Both the position numbers and the translations under genes were made by a program. DNA of 37,832 bases from a virus, in the IMG/VR virus record IMGVR_UViG_3300043427_000126, positions 1-37,832 of that record; one strand, given 5' to 3'. The notes below the pieces were generated by a model that ran no database searches, was not told the origin of the DNA, and saw only the letters and a program-made list of their open reading frames with translations. Positions 23,173 to 31,219 of the stretch are shown here, piece by piece. The first letter of the stretch is position 1. Each line of letters begins with the position of its first letter.

Positions 23173-24944
23173 GATTCTACGATCTCTATATCATGAGCAT
23201 ATGAAGTGAATCCATTCTCTTTGATCACTTTGAGAACGTTGTTTACACGACCAATCAGTTCATCTTTGTGGCTGATTAAGTAAATGTTCTTGTCTCGTTC
23301 ACGTCCCATCTTCTTAAGAATAGCCAATGCGTTCTCAACACCAGCAGTGTCCATGCCACTGTCAATTAACTCGTCGATAAACAGCAGGTTAACGCCTTGG
23401 TAAAGGCTTTCCCACACGTCACGGAACGCAAAACTTAATCCAAGTATCAGTCTGTTACGTTCACCTCTGCTCAAATTGTCGAAGTCTAGGTCTTGGCCCA
23501 GCTGAGTAATCTCAACATTTAGATCATTTAGAAACTTAACCTGATGCGGCAAGCCCAGTCTGTCGAGGTAATAGGTCAATCTGTTATTGAGATAGGCTAG
23601 ATTCTGATCAATAATCTTCTTTCTAATAAAACTGTCTTTGTTTGTTAACAGTTTAAGTAGAAACTCTTGATGATCTTTGAAGTTTGTGAGATCATTTACT
23701 GTATCCCACTTGATTTCTTGAATAGCTGTGGTGTTGAGGTCATCTATTTGTGCTAGATACGGGTCATCTTCTTCTATCTTCGTGACTAGAGATTGTTTTA
23801 AACTGTCTACATTGCTTCTATGATCATAGGCTTCTTTAGCAGTATCGTAGAACGTGCTAGGTTTATGACTGACTTCGCCTAGTTCTGCTAGTTCCTTCAT
23901 TACAGCTTCTAACTTTCCTGCTACTTCTGTTTGATAAGACATAGCATCATCAAACTCTTTGTTTTTCTTAGCTAAGATTTCTGCTTTCTTATCTTCGTGC
24001 AGTGATTGTCCACAGGCATAACACACTGCTTCGTCAAGTTCTTTGATATCTTTTTCTACTTTTTTAACACTTGAGTCAGCTCTCATCAGTGCAGTTTCAA
24101 GAGTTGAACGTTCTTTGTTCAATGCTGTGACAGCACTGTTTAATTCGTTCCAACCTTGTAGCAATTCATGTGACTTTAGTTCATGTTCAATGTTTAACTG
24201 CTCAAGTTCTGCAATCGCATCTTCAAGTTTTCCGATATCTTGTTTCTTTTTAGCCTGCCATGCACGTTGTCTACTGTACAACTGCTCAATACTGGCTTCA
24301 ATCTTGCTGTTAGCAGCACGAATAGCTTCAATTTTCAGTGTTTCTTCTGTGATAGCGTCTTTGGTTATGCGAATCTGCTCTTTGAGAGCATCTGCTTTCT
24401 CAGTTAGCAGTGTAATACCCAGCAGTTGTTCAATAATAGCACGTTGATCATTGGCTCTCATACTCAAAAACGGTTCTGAGTAGGTATTCAGTGCTACAAT
24501 ATGCTTGAACATGTCATGACTCATGCCTAACAAGTCATCAATAGTTTGCTGTGTTTGACGACTGTCGCCTTGACTTTCGTCTACTAGCTCTTGTTCTTGG
24601 TCATTTACAAAAAATTTCAAGACATTTGGAGAACGACCACGTTCAATTCTGTAGTCAGCATTGTCTTTTTCAAAATGAAGAGTGACCAACATCCCCTTAT
24701 TGTTAATTTTGTTAATAAGGTTGTTCTTTTTGATGTTGGTCAGTGCTTGGCCGTACAGGGCGTAGGATAATGCGTTGATTATCGTAGTTTTGCCTGTACC
24801 GTTGCGCGATCCAGTGTCGTCACCTCCTTGATCTAAGTTTTCGCCAAGCACTAAAGTTAACTGTTCACGGTTAAAGCTCACAGCCTGAGTTTGGTTACCC
24901 ACACTCATAAAATTTTTCACCGTTAAATCTTTGATCTTTATCAT
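23169..24944 (-). CDS. 46: Recombination endonuclease subunit gp46 (Rad50/SbcC-like ATPase)
   Basis: 591 aa (T4 gp46 560 aa); the ATG overlaps the gp47 stop as ATGA. Walker A is GSRNGTGKTT at 45-54. A long antiparallel coiled coil runs from about 175 to 450 and is interrupted by the zinc-hook CYACGQ at about 307-312 (Cys-x-x-Cys). The ABC signature LSRGERNRLILGLSFAFRD is near 490 and Walker B NLLFIDELIDSGMD near 526. With gp47 it forms the Mre11/Rad50-type nuclease that processes DNA ends for recombination-dependent replication. All key motifs are present. The operon order 47-46 is as in T4. Confidence 0.95.
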   Translation of the reverse strand: MIKIKDLTVKNFMSVGNQTQAVSFNREQLTLVLGENLDQGGDDTGSRNGTGKTTIINALSYALYGQALTNIKKNNLINKINNKGMLVTLHFEKDNADYRIERGRSPNVLKFFVNDQEQELVDESQGDSRQTQQTIDDLLGMSHDMFKHIVALNTYSEPFLSMRANDQRAIIEQLLGITLLTEKADALKEQIRITKDAITEETLKIEAIRAANSKIEASIEQLYSRQRAWQAKKKQDIGKLEDAIAELEQLNIEHELKSHELLQGWNELNSAVTALNKERSTLETALMRADSSVKKVEKDIKELDEAVCYACGQSLHEDKKAEILAKKNKEFDDAMSYQTEVAGKLEAVMKELAELGEVSHKPSTFYDTAKEAYDHRSNVDSLKQSLVTKIEEDDPYLAQIDDLNTTAIQEIKWDTVNDLTNFKDHQEFLLKLLTNKDSFIRKKIIDQNLAYLNNRLTYYLDRLGLPHQVKFLNDLNVEITQLGQDLDFDNLSRGERNRLILGLSFAFRDVWESLYQGVNLLFIDELIDSGMDTAGVENALAILKKMGRERDKNIYLISHKDELIGRVNNVLKVIKENGFTSYAHDIEIVES

Positions 24945-25954
24945 TCTAATCCACTGTAAATTTCTAATAATAGTTTTTTATTGTATGATTCTGTATCTAG
25001 TGCAGCAATTTCGTTAGCTACAATCTGATCTACACTCTCAAACTGACCAATATCAAGATTTGTATTGATTTCTTCCATCTGTTTTTGTGGAATTAAAACA
25101 ATCTCACGGCAATTGTACTGATTAATAAATGTTTCTTTAACAAAAGTTGCTTCTTCGTAGCTAACAGCACAGTCTATTTCAACTCTAAGATACATTTTTG
25201 ACTTTAACAGTGTGTCTGCCTCGTCAATCAGTCTACTGAGTTTAACTGTTCTATATTTAGGACAGTCTTCCCAGTCAATATACTGTGGTTCACCGTCATT
25301 AGCTCTGTCTAGTATCATCATACCACGACGATCATCCCATGCATCGGCATAGTTATGAGGGAAAGCATTACCAATATAGTGAACATTACCCTGTTGTTGA
25401 CGAGCATGGAAGTGGCCAGTAAACACATACCTAGGTTTTTGTAAGTGATCAGCAGTAAGTTCACCATGATCCGGCATACGAACCATGGCGTTCATTAAGA
25501 AAGTAGGCAACTCGAAGTGTCCAAACATGTATTTGCAGTCTAGCTTCTGAACACGCTTCCACTCTTCACCTACCAACCACGGAACCAATGCCACATCTTC
25601 TATAACTTTGATAGAATCTACCACTGTTATACCTGGAATGTGTTTGGCCCACTCGGTGCTTTTAATGTCACGTTTGTCTTTGTAGTAAAGATCATGGTTG
25701 CCAGCAAACATATAGAACTTGTCAAAAGCTTTACCTAGCTTTTCTAAGCTTCTAATGCCAGCATCCATGGTTGTAAGGTTAAGACTGTTGCGATTATGAT
25801 TCCAGTCGCCACAAAAAATACCAGTTTCACAACCGTTAGCTTTTGCAGTTTCAATAAACCAATCAACAAAATCTTCGCAATCTTGATTATGTACTTTACT
25901 ATTGCCTTTTAGGCCAAAATGTACGTCTGTAAAAACAGCAGCTTTTTTAAACAA
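24941..25954 (-). CDS. 47: Recombination endonuclease subunit gp47 (Mre11/SbcD-like nuclease)
   Basis: 337 aa, close to T4 gp47 (339). It starts at TTG 25954, with GGAG 8 nt upstream; strand 1 begins at once (KKAAVFTDVHFGLKG, phosphoesterase motif I DxH). Further motifs: FCGDWNHN (motif II GD), MFAGNHDLY (motif III GNHD), MFGHFELP, and FTGHFHARQQ (GHxH). All metal-binding motifs of the calcineurin-like phosphoesterase family are present. It pairs with gp46. A host-type promoter at 25979-26007 suggests early expression. Confidence 0.95.
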   Translation of the reverse strand: MFKKAAVFTDVHFGLKGNSKVHNQDCEDFVDWFIETAKANGCETGIFCGDWNHNRNSLNLTTMDAGIRSLEKLGKAFDKFYMFAGNHDLYYKDKRDIKSTEWAKHIPGITVVDSIKVIEDVALVPWLVGEEWKRVQKLDCKYMFGHFELPTFLMNAMVRMPDHGELTADHLQKPRYVFTGHFHARQQQGNVHYIGNAFPHNYADAWDDRRGMMILDRANDGEPQYIDWEDCPKYRTVKLSRLIDEADTLLKSKMYLRVEIDCAVSYEEATFVKETFINQYNCREIVLIPQKQMEEINTNLDIGQFESVDQIVANEIAALDTESYNKKLLLEIYSGLE

Positions 25955-25978
25955 AACTTAGACTCCGTAGTTTTTCTA

Positions 25979-26007
25979 AGTATATGATATTATTAACCGT
26001 TTGTCAA
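25979..26007 (-). promoter_or_regulatory. Host sigma70-type early promoter for gp47-gp46 operon
   Basis: TTGACA (26007-26002), 17-bp spacer, TATACT (25984-25979) on the minus strand: all six and five of six consensus bases. Start near 25972, 18 nt before the gp47 TTG. It lies just after the gp55 stop. Confidence 0.82.
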
Positions 26008-26010
26008 CAG

Positions 26011-26853
26011 TTAGTTTTCGGTTGTGGTAGCAGGATTAGCTTCGGAATTTCTTCTAATCGCAGCTTCCCATTCGCCGTCATGCAGTCTAGTGTAGCTAGG
26101 GTCAAAATCATTCATTTCTAAGATATCATCTCTTATGTTTTGATTGCGTTTTTCTATGTTGATCACACGAACAAAGCTGTTTGTAACTGCCGCTGTATAG
26201 TATGCGAAAGGATTATTAGATTTCGATTCGTCAAACTGTAGGCCAATCTGTGTTAGCTGTAGAATAGCTTGACCTTTCATTTCGTCGTTATAGGTATAAC
26301 CTCTAACATTACCACGGGTAGCATAGCGATCTACTAATTTCATCCACATCAGTGCCAGTTTGTTTGTAGCACGACCGTGATCCTTGCAAAAATATCCATT
26401 TTCCATACCACCTTGCCAGTGACTTTTGCCTACACAGATTAGTTCGTCGTTTTCGTTAAACTTCCAATGTTGGAAAGGAGGGAAGTTTAATTTAATCTTA
26501 CCATCTGCTACTGTTTTTGGATTCTTTTTACGACCAGGTTCATCAGGAATGTGGTCAAACGTCATAATTCTAAAAATTAAATCGGTTTTCTCTATAGTTT
26601 TATAATCTATTTCACAATCGGCTTGTTTAATCTTTTCGCCTGCTATGATTCTAGTCTCATATTCATCTAATGCTAGACGCTTGGCTCTGTTTCTTTTAGC
26701 TTCTGCCACAGTTCTTATATTAATTTTACTAACATTGTCTAATATAATATCGTACTGATGATAGTCCTTGTCGACATAGCTATTAAATGTATTTTTTGAT
26801 TTGTGTATTTCTAATAATATATCTCTATTGTTTAGATAATTTCTTTTTCTCAC
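26011..26853 (-). CDS. 55: Late-transcription sigma factor, T4 gp55-like
   Basis: 280 aa against 185 in T4; GTG start at 26853 with GGAG SD. Residues about 164-245 (NKLALMWMKLVDRYATRG, YNDEMKGQAILQLTQIGLQFD, NPFAYYTAAVTNSFVRVINIEKRNQNIRDDIL) are the sigma region 2-like core of gp55. This part binds the beta-prime coiled coil and recognises the NATAAATA late promoter. The N-terminal 160 residues are an extension not found in T4 gp55 (EIDYKTIEKTDLIFRIMTFDHIPDEPGRKKNPKTV, PPFQHWKFNENDELICVGKSHW). The C-terminal tail is polar. It is expressed from overlapping early and late promoters. T4 also uses gp33 and the sliding clamp; neither is in the window. Confidence 0.85.
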   Translation of the reverse strand: MRKRNYLNNRDILLEIHKSKNTFNSYVDKDYHQYDIILDNVSKINIRTVAEAKRNRAKRLALDEYETRIIAGEKIKQADCEIDYKTIEKTDLIFRIMTFDHIPDEPGRKKNPKTVADGKIKLNFPPFQHWKFNENDELICVGKSHWQGGMENGYFCKDHGRATNKLALMWMKLVDRYATRGNVRGYTYNDEMKGQAILQLTQIGLQFDESKSNNPFAYYTAAVTNSFVRVINIEKRNQNIRDDILEMNDFDPSYTRLHDGEWEAAIRRNSEANPATTTEN

Positions 26854-26874
26854 TTGTTTCTCCAGGAGTTTACT

Positions 26875-26882
26875 TATTTATA
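26875..26882 (-). promoter_or_regulatory. Late promoter TATAAATA upstream of gp55
   Basis: Perfect T4 late consensus on the minus strand, start near 26869, about 15 nt before the GTG. It overlaps the -10 of the host-type promoter, so gp55 may stimulate its own gene. Confidence 0.68.
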
Positions 26883-26908
26883 TTAATATACGCACTTAAT
26901 TTTGTCAA
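26880..26908 (-). promoter_or_regulatory. Host sigma70-type early promoter for gp55
   Basis: TTGACA (26908-26903), 17-bp spacer, TAATAT (26885-26880) on the minus strand; six of six and four of six consensus bases. The predicted start is within a few bases of that of the overlapping late promoter. Confidence 0.65.
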
Positions 26909-26915
26909 CTAAATA
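26909..26915 (+). promoter_or_regulatory. Late promoter CTAAATA for the baseplate operon
   Basis: ACTAAATACT on the plus strand, the variant late element seen in marine T4-like phages. Start near 26921, before gp48 at 26936. It abuts the gp55 -35 box. Confidence 0.55.
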
Positions 26916-26935
26916 CTATTGGAGATCAATAGGTT

Positions 26936-27904
26936 ATGTCAATATTCAGTGGTTTTAACAAACTCAATAACAGTATTAGTAATGCGTTTGGAAATATACG
27001 ACAAGTAAGCCAAACCATTAATGGTTTTACCTCTAACATCAACAGAGCAGTTGGTCAGTTTCAAAGTCTTGCTAACAGTCCAGTTGTTCGAGGCATTAAC
27101 CAAATAAACGATACTGTTAGAAATGTGCGCAACACACTGGGTGTGGTAGATAATCTAATTAATGGCGGTCGCGGCGGCATTGGAAATGTAGGTACTGCTA
27201 TTCGCATGATTGGCAATGTGGCACAAGATGTAGGATATAATGCTGCTCCTCCTAGTAGAAATATTACTCGTGCAATTATTAGTCCTGATATCTCTAGTGC
27301 TGATGCTAGTGACTGGCGTGTAAGTTTAAGTGTGCCTGATGTGATTATGGACACCGGCGGAGAACTGCTAAGTGTACTTGGCAGTACAGGCAACAGAATG
27401 ATATTTCCATTCAACCCTACTATACTGCTGAGTCATACTGCTAATTATTCACAGGTGCATCCTACTCATACAAACTATGTGTATCATGCTTATGAAAACA
27501 GTCAAGTAGACAACATTACAGTTACTGGCGAGTTTATACAAGAAAACGAAACAGATGCAATGTATTGGTTAGCCTGCTTGCATTATCTAAGAACTATGAC
27601 TAAAATGTTCTATGGATCAAGTTCAGGATCATTAGGAAATCCTCCACCTGTAGCTAGGCTAAACGGATACGGAAAGTATGTGCTTAATAATATTCCAGTG
27701 CTACTGACAAACTTTACTACAGATTTACCGCAAGATGTAGATTACATTTCTTGCACTGTAGGAGGAGAAGTTAATTATGTGCCTACTCAGTGTGTGTTTA
27801 CTGTAACCTGTGCACCAAACTATGCTAGACGCAGTCAAGCAAGATTCAGTTTACAGGATTATGCTGCTGGTAGACACATCAACGGACCTGAGGGATTTGT
27901 ATAA
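26936..27904 (+). CDS. 48: Baseplate tail-tube junction protein, T4 gp48-like
   Basis: 322 aa (T4 gp48 364 aa), ATG at 26936 with GGAG about 11 nt upstream. The N-terminal 100 residues are low-complexity Asn/Ser/Gly/Val helices (KLNNSISNAFGNIRQVSQTINGF). The folded part carries DWRVSLSVPDVI, IFPFNPTILLSHTANYSQVHPTHTNYVYHAYENS, ITVTGEFIQENETDAMYWLACLHYLRTMTKMFYG and YVLNNIPVLLTNFTTDLPQDVDYI. These are typical of the gp48 (tail tube cap) group and tube-initiator proteins. It would cap the baseplate and start the tail tube. The stop overlaps the gp53 start (TAATG). A gp54-like assignment is the alternative. Confidence 0.75.
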   Translation: MSIFSGFNKLNNSISNAFGNIRQVSQTINGFTSNINRAVGQFQSLANSPVVRGINQINDTVRNVRNTLGVVDNLINGGRGGIGNVGTAIRMIGNVAQDVGYNAAPPSRNITRAIISPDISSADASDWRVSLSVPDVIMDTGGELLSVLGSTGNRMIFPFNPTILLSHTANYSQVHPTHTNYVYHAYENSQVDNITVTGEFIQENETDAMYWLACLHYLRTMTKMFYGSSSGSLGNPPPVARLNGYGKYVLNNIPVLLTNFTTDLPQDVDYISCTVGGEVNYVPTQCVFTVTCAPNYARRSQARFSLQDYAAGRHINGPEGFV

Positions 27905-28200
27905 TGACTAAAAATCTTGGACCATACGGAAACACACAGCTTAACAGAGCAGGATATTTAGATATTCTAAAGCCTAGAGCTGTTCCTGTAGCAGGTGATG
28001 ACATACTTTACTCTATTACAACTAGCTATACCTATAGGCCGGATCTATTAGCACATGATCTTTACGGTAAAAAAGAACTATGGTGGGTTTTTGCTCAAAG
28101 AAATCCTGATGTTATTAAAGATCCAGTGTATGATTTTACAGCAGGCACACAGATTTATTTGCCACAGGGTAAAAATCTTAAAAAAATGTTAGGATTCTAA
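27904..28200 (+). CDS. 53: Baseplate wedge protein, T4 gp53-like
   Basis: 98 aa (T4 gp53 196 aa); coupled to gp48 through TAATG. The core YTYRPDLLAHDLYGKKELWWVFAQRNPDVIKDPVYDFTAGTQIYLP (residues 44-89) is the gp53 wedge signature, with the Trp-Trp and the LysM-like end (FTAGTQIYLPQ). gp53 locks the wedge sectors around the hub. The short length is shared by simplified marine baseplates; nothing suggests truncation, since start, stop and gene spacing are tight. Confidence 0.83.
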   Translation: MTKNLGPYGNTQLNRAGYLDILKPRAVPVAGDDILYSITTSYTYRPDLLAHDLYGKKELWWVFAQRNPDVIKDPVYDFTAGTQIYLPQGKNLKKMLGF

Positions 28201-28201
28201 T

Positions 28202-31200
28202 ATGGCATTAAACTTTGGAAGTTTAGCAAAATCGTTTACTCAAGTAACTACTCAATTAAATTCTGTAGCAACTAGGATACAGCCTATTACAGCAGCCGCA
28301 ACACAAAGTCTTGCAGCTCGAGGATTGCCTAGTCAAGCAGGAACAGTTAACACAACAGCTAGTCAACTCACAAACGGATTTAGTAGTTTGGCACAGTCTA
28401 ACGTTGCTAACGTTTCGGGGCAAATTAGCAATCTTTCTGGCGCCGGCCGCGTAAATGTAAATCAACTACTAGGAACAGCCGCAACAGGATTCGCTGGATC
28501 TCTAGGACAGTTGGGTGCGATTGGAAATGTAGTATCTAATTTTACAAACACTGTAAGTGGTATAGCGGGAGCAGTTCGTGGTTTAACTTCCGGAAATTCT
28601 TTACAGGGTTTGGGCTCACTGTTAGGCAATTTTGATTTTGAACAGTTTGCTAAAAATATTATTAATGTTGTTCCTAGAGACTTTGCACAACTAGCATTTG
28701 CTGTAGGTGGAGAATTTGATACTCTACGTCAAAGAATAGAAGCCATAGGCGATGTGTCAAATCTCGGCGACTTTATTGATCTAGTATTTAATTCGGGCAG
28801 TTTAATTGGAGGATCCGGGGTAGCTACAAATAACGGTGCTAGTAAAAGTAAGATACCAAATCCTTTGAGAGATCATAACGGGTTTAATTATGTTATTAGT
28901 TTAGGTTTATTAGGAGCTCCAGAATATAATATTCCAGAGAGTTACAGAAGTAAAGGCGGTCTTAGTCAGTATATTATACGATCTGGTGGCGGCTTTTACA
29001 ACAACAGATATCAAGTACTTGACGAACTTGGAGATACTTCTGGCAACGGTGCAGGACATGCTGAATACTACATTGAAGATTTAGAAATTGATGCAGTGAT
29101 TGCTCCAAATCCAAATACCAGTGTTGCTATGGGAACAACTATAAGATTTACAGTGGTTGAACCCTACAGTATGGGAAATTTCATTCAGGCAATAGTAGGC
29201 AGTGTAAAAGAAAAAGGATTTGAACAATCAGTAAACGGCGCCCCTTTTTGTTTACAAATAGACTTTGTAGGATGGAATGAAGACGGACAAACAGATGCTA
29301 ATTTTGTAACAGCACCAATTTTTATTCCTATTAATATAATCAACATGGAGTTTAATGTTACTGGACAAGGCAGCACCTATCAAGTACAAGCTGTAGCCTA
29401 CCCTGATATAGCATTAAGTGACAGTGTTAATCAAATATTTACTGACGTAGAATCATCAGGCGCTGTAATATATCAAGTTCTTAACGGCGAAACAAATTCA
29501 GTTACATCAGCAATTAATGAAAGAATTGACAATCTAGAACAAAATGATGTCATAGCAGCAGGTGACAGATATATCATTGCGTTTCCTAAAGATCTTAATG
29601 CAATAAAAAACGCATTACAACAAATGGCTCCTGTTGCTGACACAATATTTACTACTATAGATACTCCTGCAGGCCCACAAACAGTCGAAGTTGCTAATCC
29701 TTCGTCTCAAATGTTCGAGGCGCTTAGTGCATATGCTAGAAATGAAGACAATATGAACGAAATTGGTCTTAGTGTAATAATTGAAGATACTGCTGAAGGT
29801 GGTAACCAATCATTTATCCCTCCGGACGTATATTATGATCCTATAATTGACATTGGCGTTAGAAGCCAAAACCCTGTTTTAGAAAAATCTAGAACCTATT
29901 CATTCAGTCAAGGGGATAGCATAACCAATATTATAGAAGATATAATATTAAAAAGTAGATATGCAGCAGAAAAAGCAACAGAAGAAAGTGCTGCTAATGG
30001 TACACGTCAATGGTTTAAAATAGACACTCAAGTTTATATTGATAACACTGCACAAGCTATAGCAGATCGAGGCCGCGCCGCTAAAATCTATGTGTACAAT
30101 GTTATTCCTTATTTTGCAGACGAAGCTAAGTTTTTAGCAACTAATCAAAAACCTAAGAATACAGAAGGTCTTAAAAAAGCAGCAGTTAAAGAATACAACT
30201 ACATTTACACTGGGTTAAATGAAGATGTAATGGAGTTTGATCTAACATTTAATAATGCATTTTTACAAACTGCTCTAGCTAACTTCGGTCTAAATCCTGG
30301 ACCAGAAGGGCATTTTGGGACTCAAAAAATAGGGGATTCTGGTACTAATGTTAGTACTGGTGCAGGAACAAACAGAGATCGACAAGACAGTCAAAACTCT
30401 GAACCCGCTATTGCAACAGAAGAAACAATAGGCTATAGAAGAAATACAGGGTCATATTCTAGAGATGTAAAACTTCAAGTAGCTGAAATGTTTCATGATC
30501 GGTTGATTAATCAGCCTACTGATCTTATCACAGCAGAAATGAAAATTTTTGGAGATCCGTTTTTCTTACCTCAACAAACAGGAAATTATGTAGGGCAAAG
30601 AGCATCAGGCAGTCCAAATCTTACCACAGACGGGACCATGGCATACTTAGAAAATGAACTACTTGTAGTGGTAAATTTTAAAACTCCTTTTGATTATCAA
30701 ATTGAAGGAGCTACTATGGAGTTTCCTCAAGTTGTGCCGCAGTTTAGTGGCCTTTTTACTTGCTGGGCTGTTACTAACAATTTTTCTAAAGGACGTTTTG
30801 AACAAACACTGAAGTTAATAAGACGTATAGGTCAAAACGATCAACCAACCACAGGCAACACTGGAGCAGTTGCGATTGATGAATCTAGAAGCATAGTGAC
30901 AACTCCTAGACGTGCTGATCGAGATCAACAAGGTAGTGCTGCTAGTTCAGGGCAAGATCGAGATCGTCAAGGTTCCGGACCACCTCCTGTGGCTAGAGTA
31001 AACGGAGTAACATTTGATCCTAGAACTGATTTATTCCAACCTCCGTCTAGAACGATTGATACACCTGCTGGTTCTAGAACTATTCAACCACCTCCTATAA
31101 GAATATATGACGATGCTATTTTCCGTGCAAGCAGAACTCAGCTTCCGTCATCGCTAACTAGACCACCCGTAAATAGTGCTAATAGATCAAATGATCCTGG

Positions 31201-31219
31201 CAGAGTAGGACCTCAATAA
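28202..31219 (+). CDS. Large baseplate hub structural protein (1005 aa)
   Basis: ATG at 28202, one nucleotide after gp53. Residues 1-170 are a low-complexity Ser/Ala/Gly/Val/Asn stretch. Then come NPLRDHNGFNYVISLGLLGAPEYNIPE (about 218-245), EYYIEDLEIDAVIAPN, MGTTIRFTVVEPYSMGNFIQAIVGS and FCLQIDFVGWNEDG, a folded beta-domain typical of phage hub proteins. The C-terminal hub-like motif VPQFSGLFTCWAVTNNFSKGRFEQTLKLIRR is at about 845-877. The last 130 residues are a disordered Pro/Arg/Gln linker with repeated (N/A/D)RD(R/Q)QG, TIDTPAG and PPPVARVNG segments. Position before the lysozyme and gp5-like genes supports a gp27-type hub. Homology to T4 gp27 is a structural guess. Confidence 0.66.
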   Translation: MALNFGSLAKSFTQVTTQLNSVATRIQPITAAATQSLAARGLPSQAGTVNTTASQLTNGFSSLAQSNVANVSGQISNLSGAGRVNVNQLLGTAATGFAGSLGQLGAIGNVVSNFTNTVSGIAGAVRGLTSGNSLQGLGSLLGNFDFEQFAKNIINVVPRDFAQLAFAVGGEFDTLRQRIEAIGDVSNLGDFIDLVFNSGSLIGGSGVATNNGASKSKIPNPLRDHNGFNYVISLGLLGAPEYNIPESYRSKGGLSQYIIRSGGGFYNNRYQVLDELGDTSGNGAGHAEYYIEDLEIDAVIAPNPNTSVAMGTTIRFTVVEPYSMGNFIQAIVGSVKEKGFEQSVNGAPFCLQIDFVGWNEDGQTDANFVTAPIFIPINIINMEFNVTGQGSTYQVQAVAYPDIALSDSVNQIFTDVESSGAVIYQVLNGETNSVTSAINERIDNLEQNDVIAAGDRYIIAFPKDLNAIKNALQQMAPVADTIFTTIDTPAGPQTVEVANPSSQMFEALSAYARNEDNMNEIGLSVIIEDTAEGGNQSFIPPDVYYDPIIDIGVRSQNPVLEKSRTYSFSQGDSITNIIEDIILKSRYAAEKATEESAANGTRQWFKIDTQVYIDNTAQAIADRGRAAKIYVYNVIPYFADEAKFLATNQKPKNTEGLKKAAVKEYNYIYTGLNEDVMEFDLTFNNAFLQTALANFGLNPGPEGHFGTQKIGDSGTNVSTGAGTNRDRQDSQNSEPAIATEETIGYRRNTGSYSRDVKLQVAEMFHDRLINQPTDLITAEMKIFGDPFFLPQQTGNYVGQRASGSPNLTTDGTMAYLENELLVVVNFKTPFDYQIEGATMEFPQVVPQFSGLFTCWAVTNNFSKGRFEQTLKLIRRIGQNDQPTTGNTGAVAIDESRSIVTTPRRADRDQQGSAASSGQDRDRQGSGPPPVARVNGVTFDPRTDLFQPPSRTIDTPAGSRTIQPPPIRIYDDAIFRASRTQLPSSLTRPPVNSANRSNDPGRVGPQ

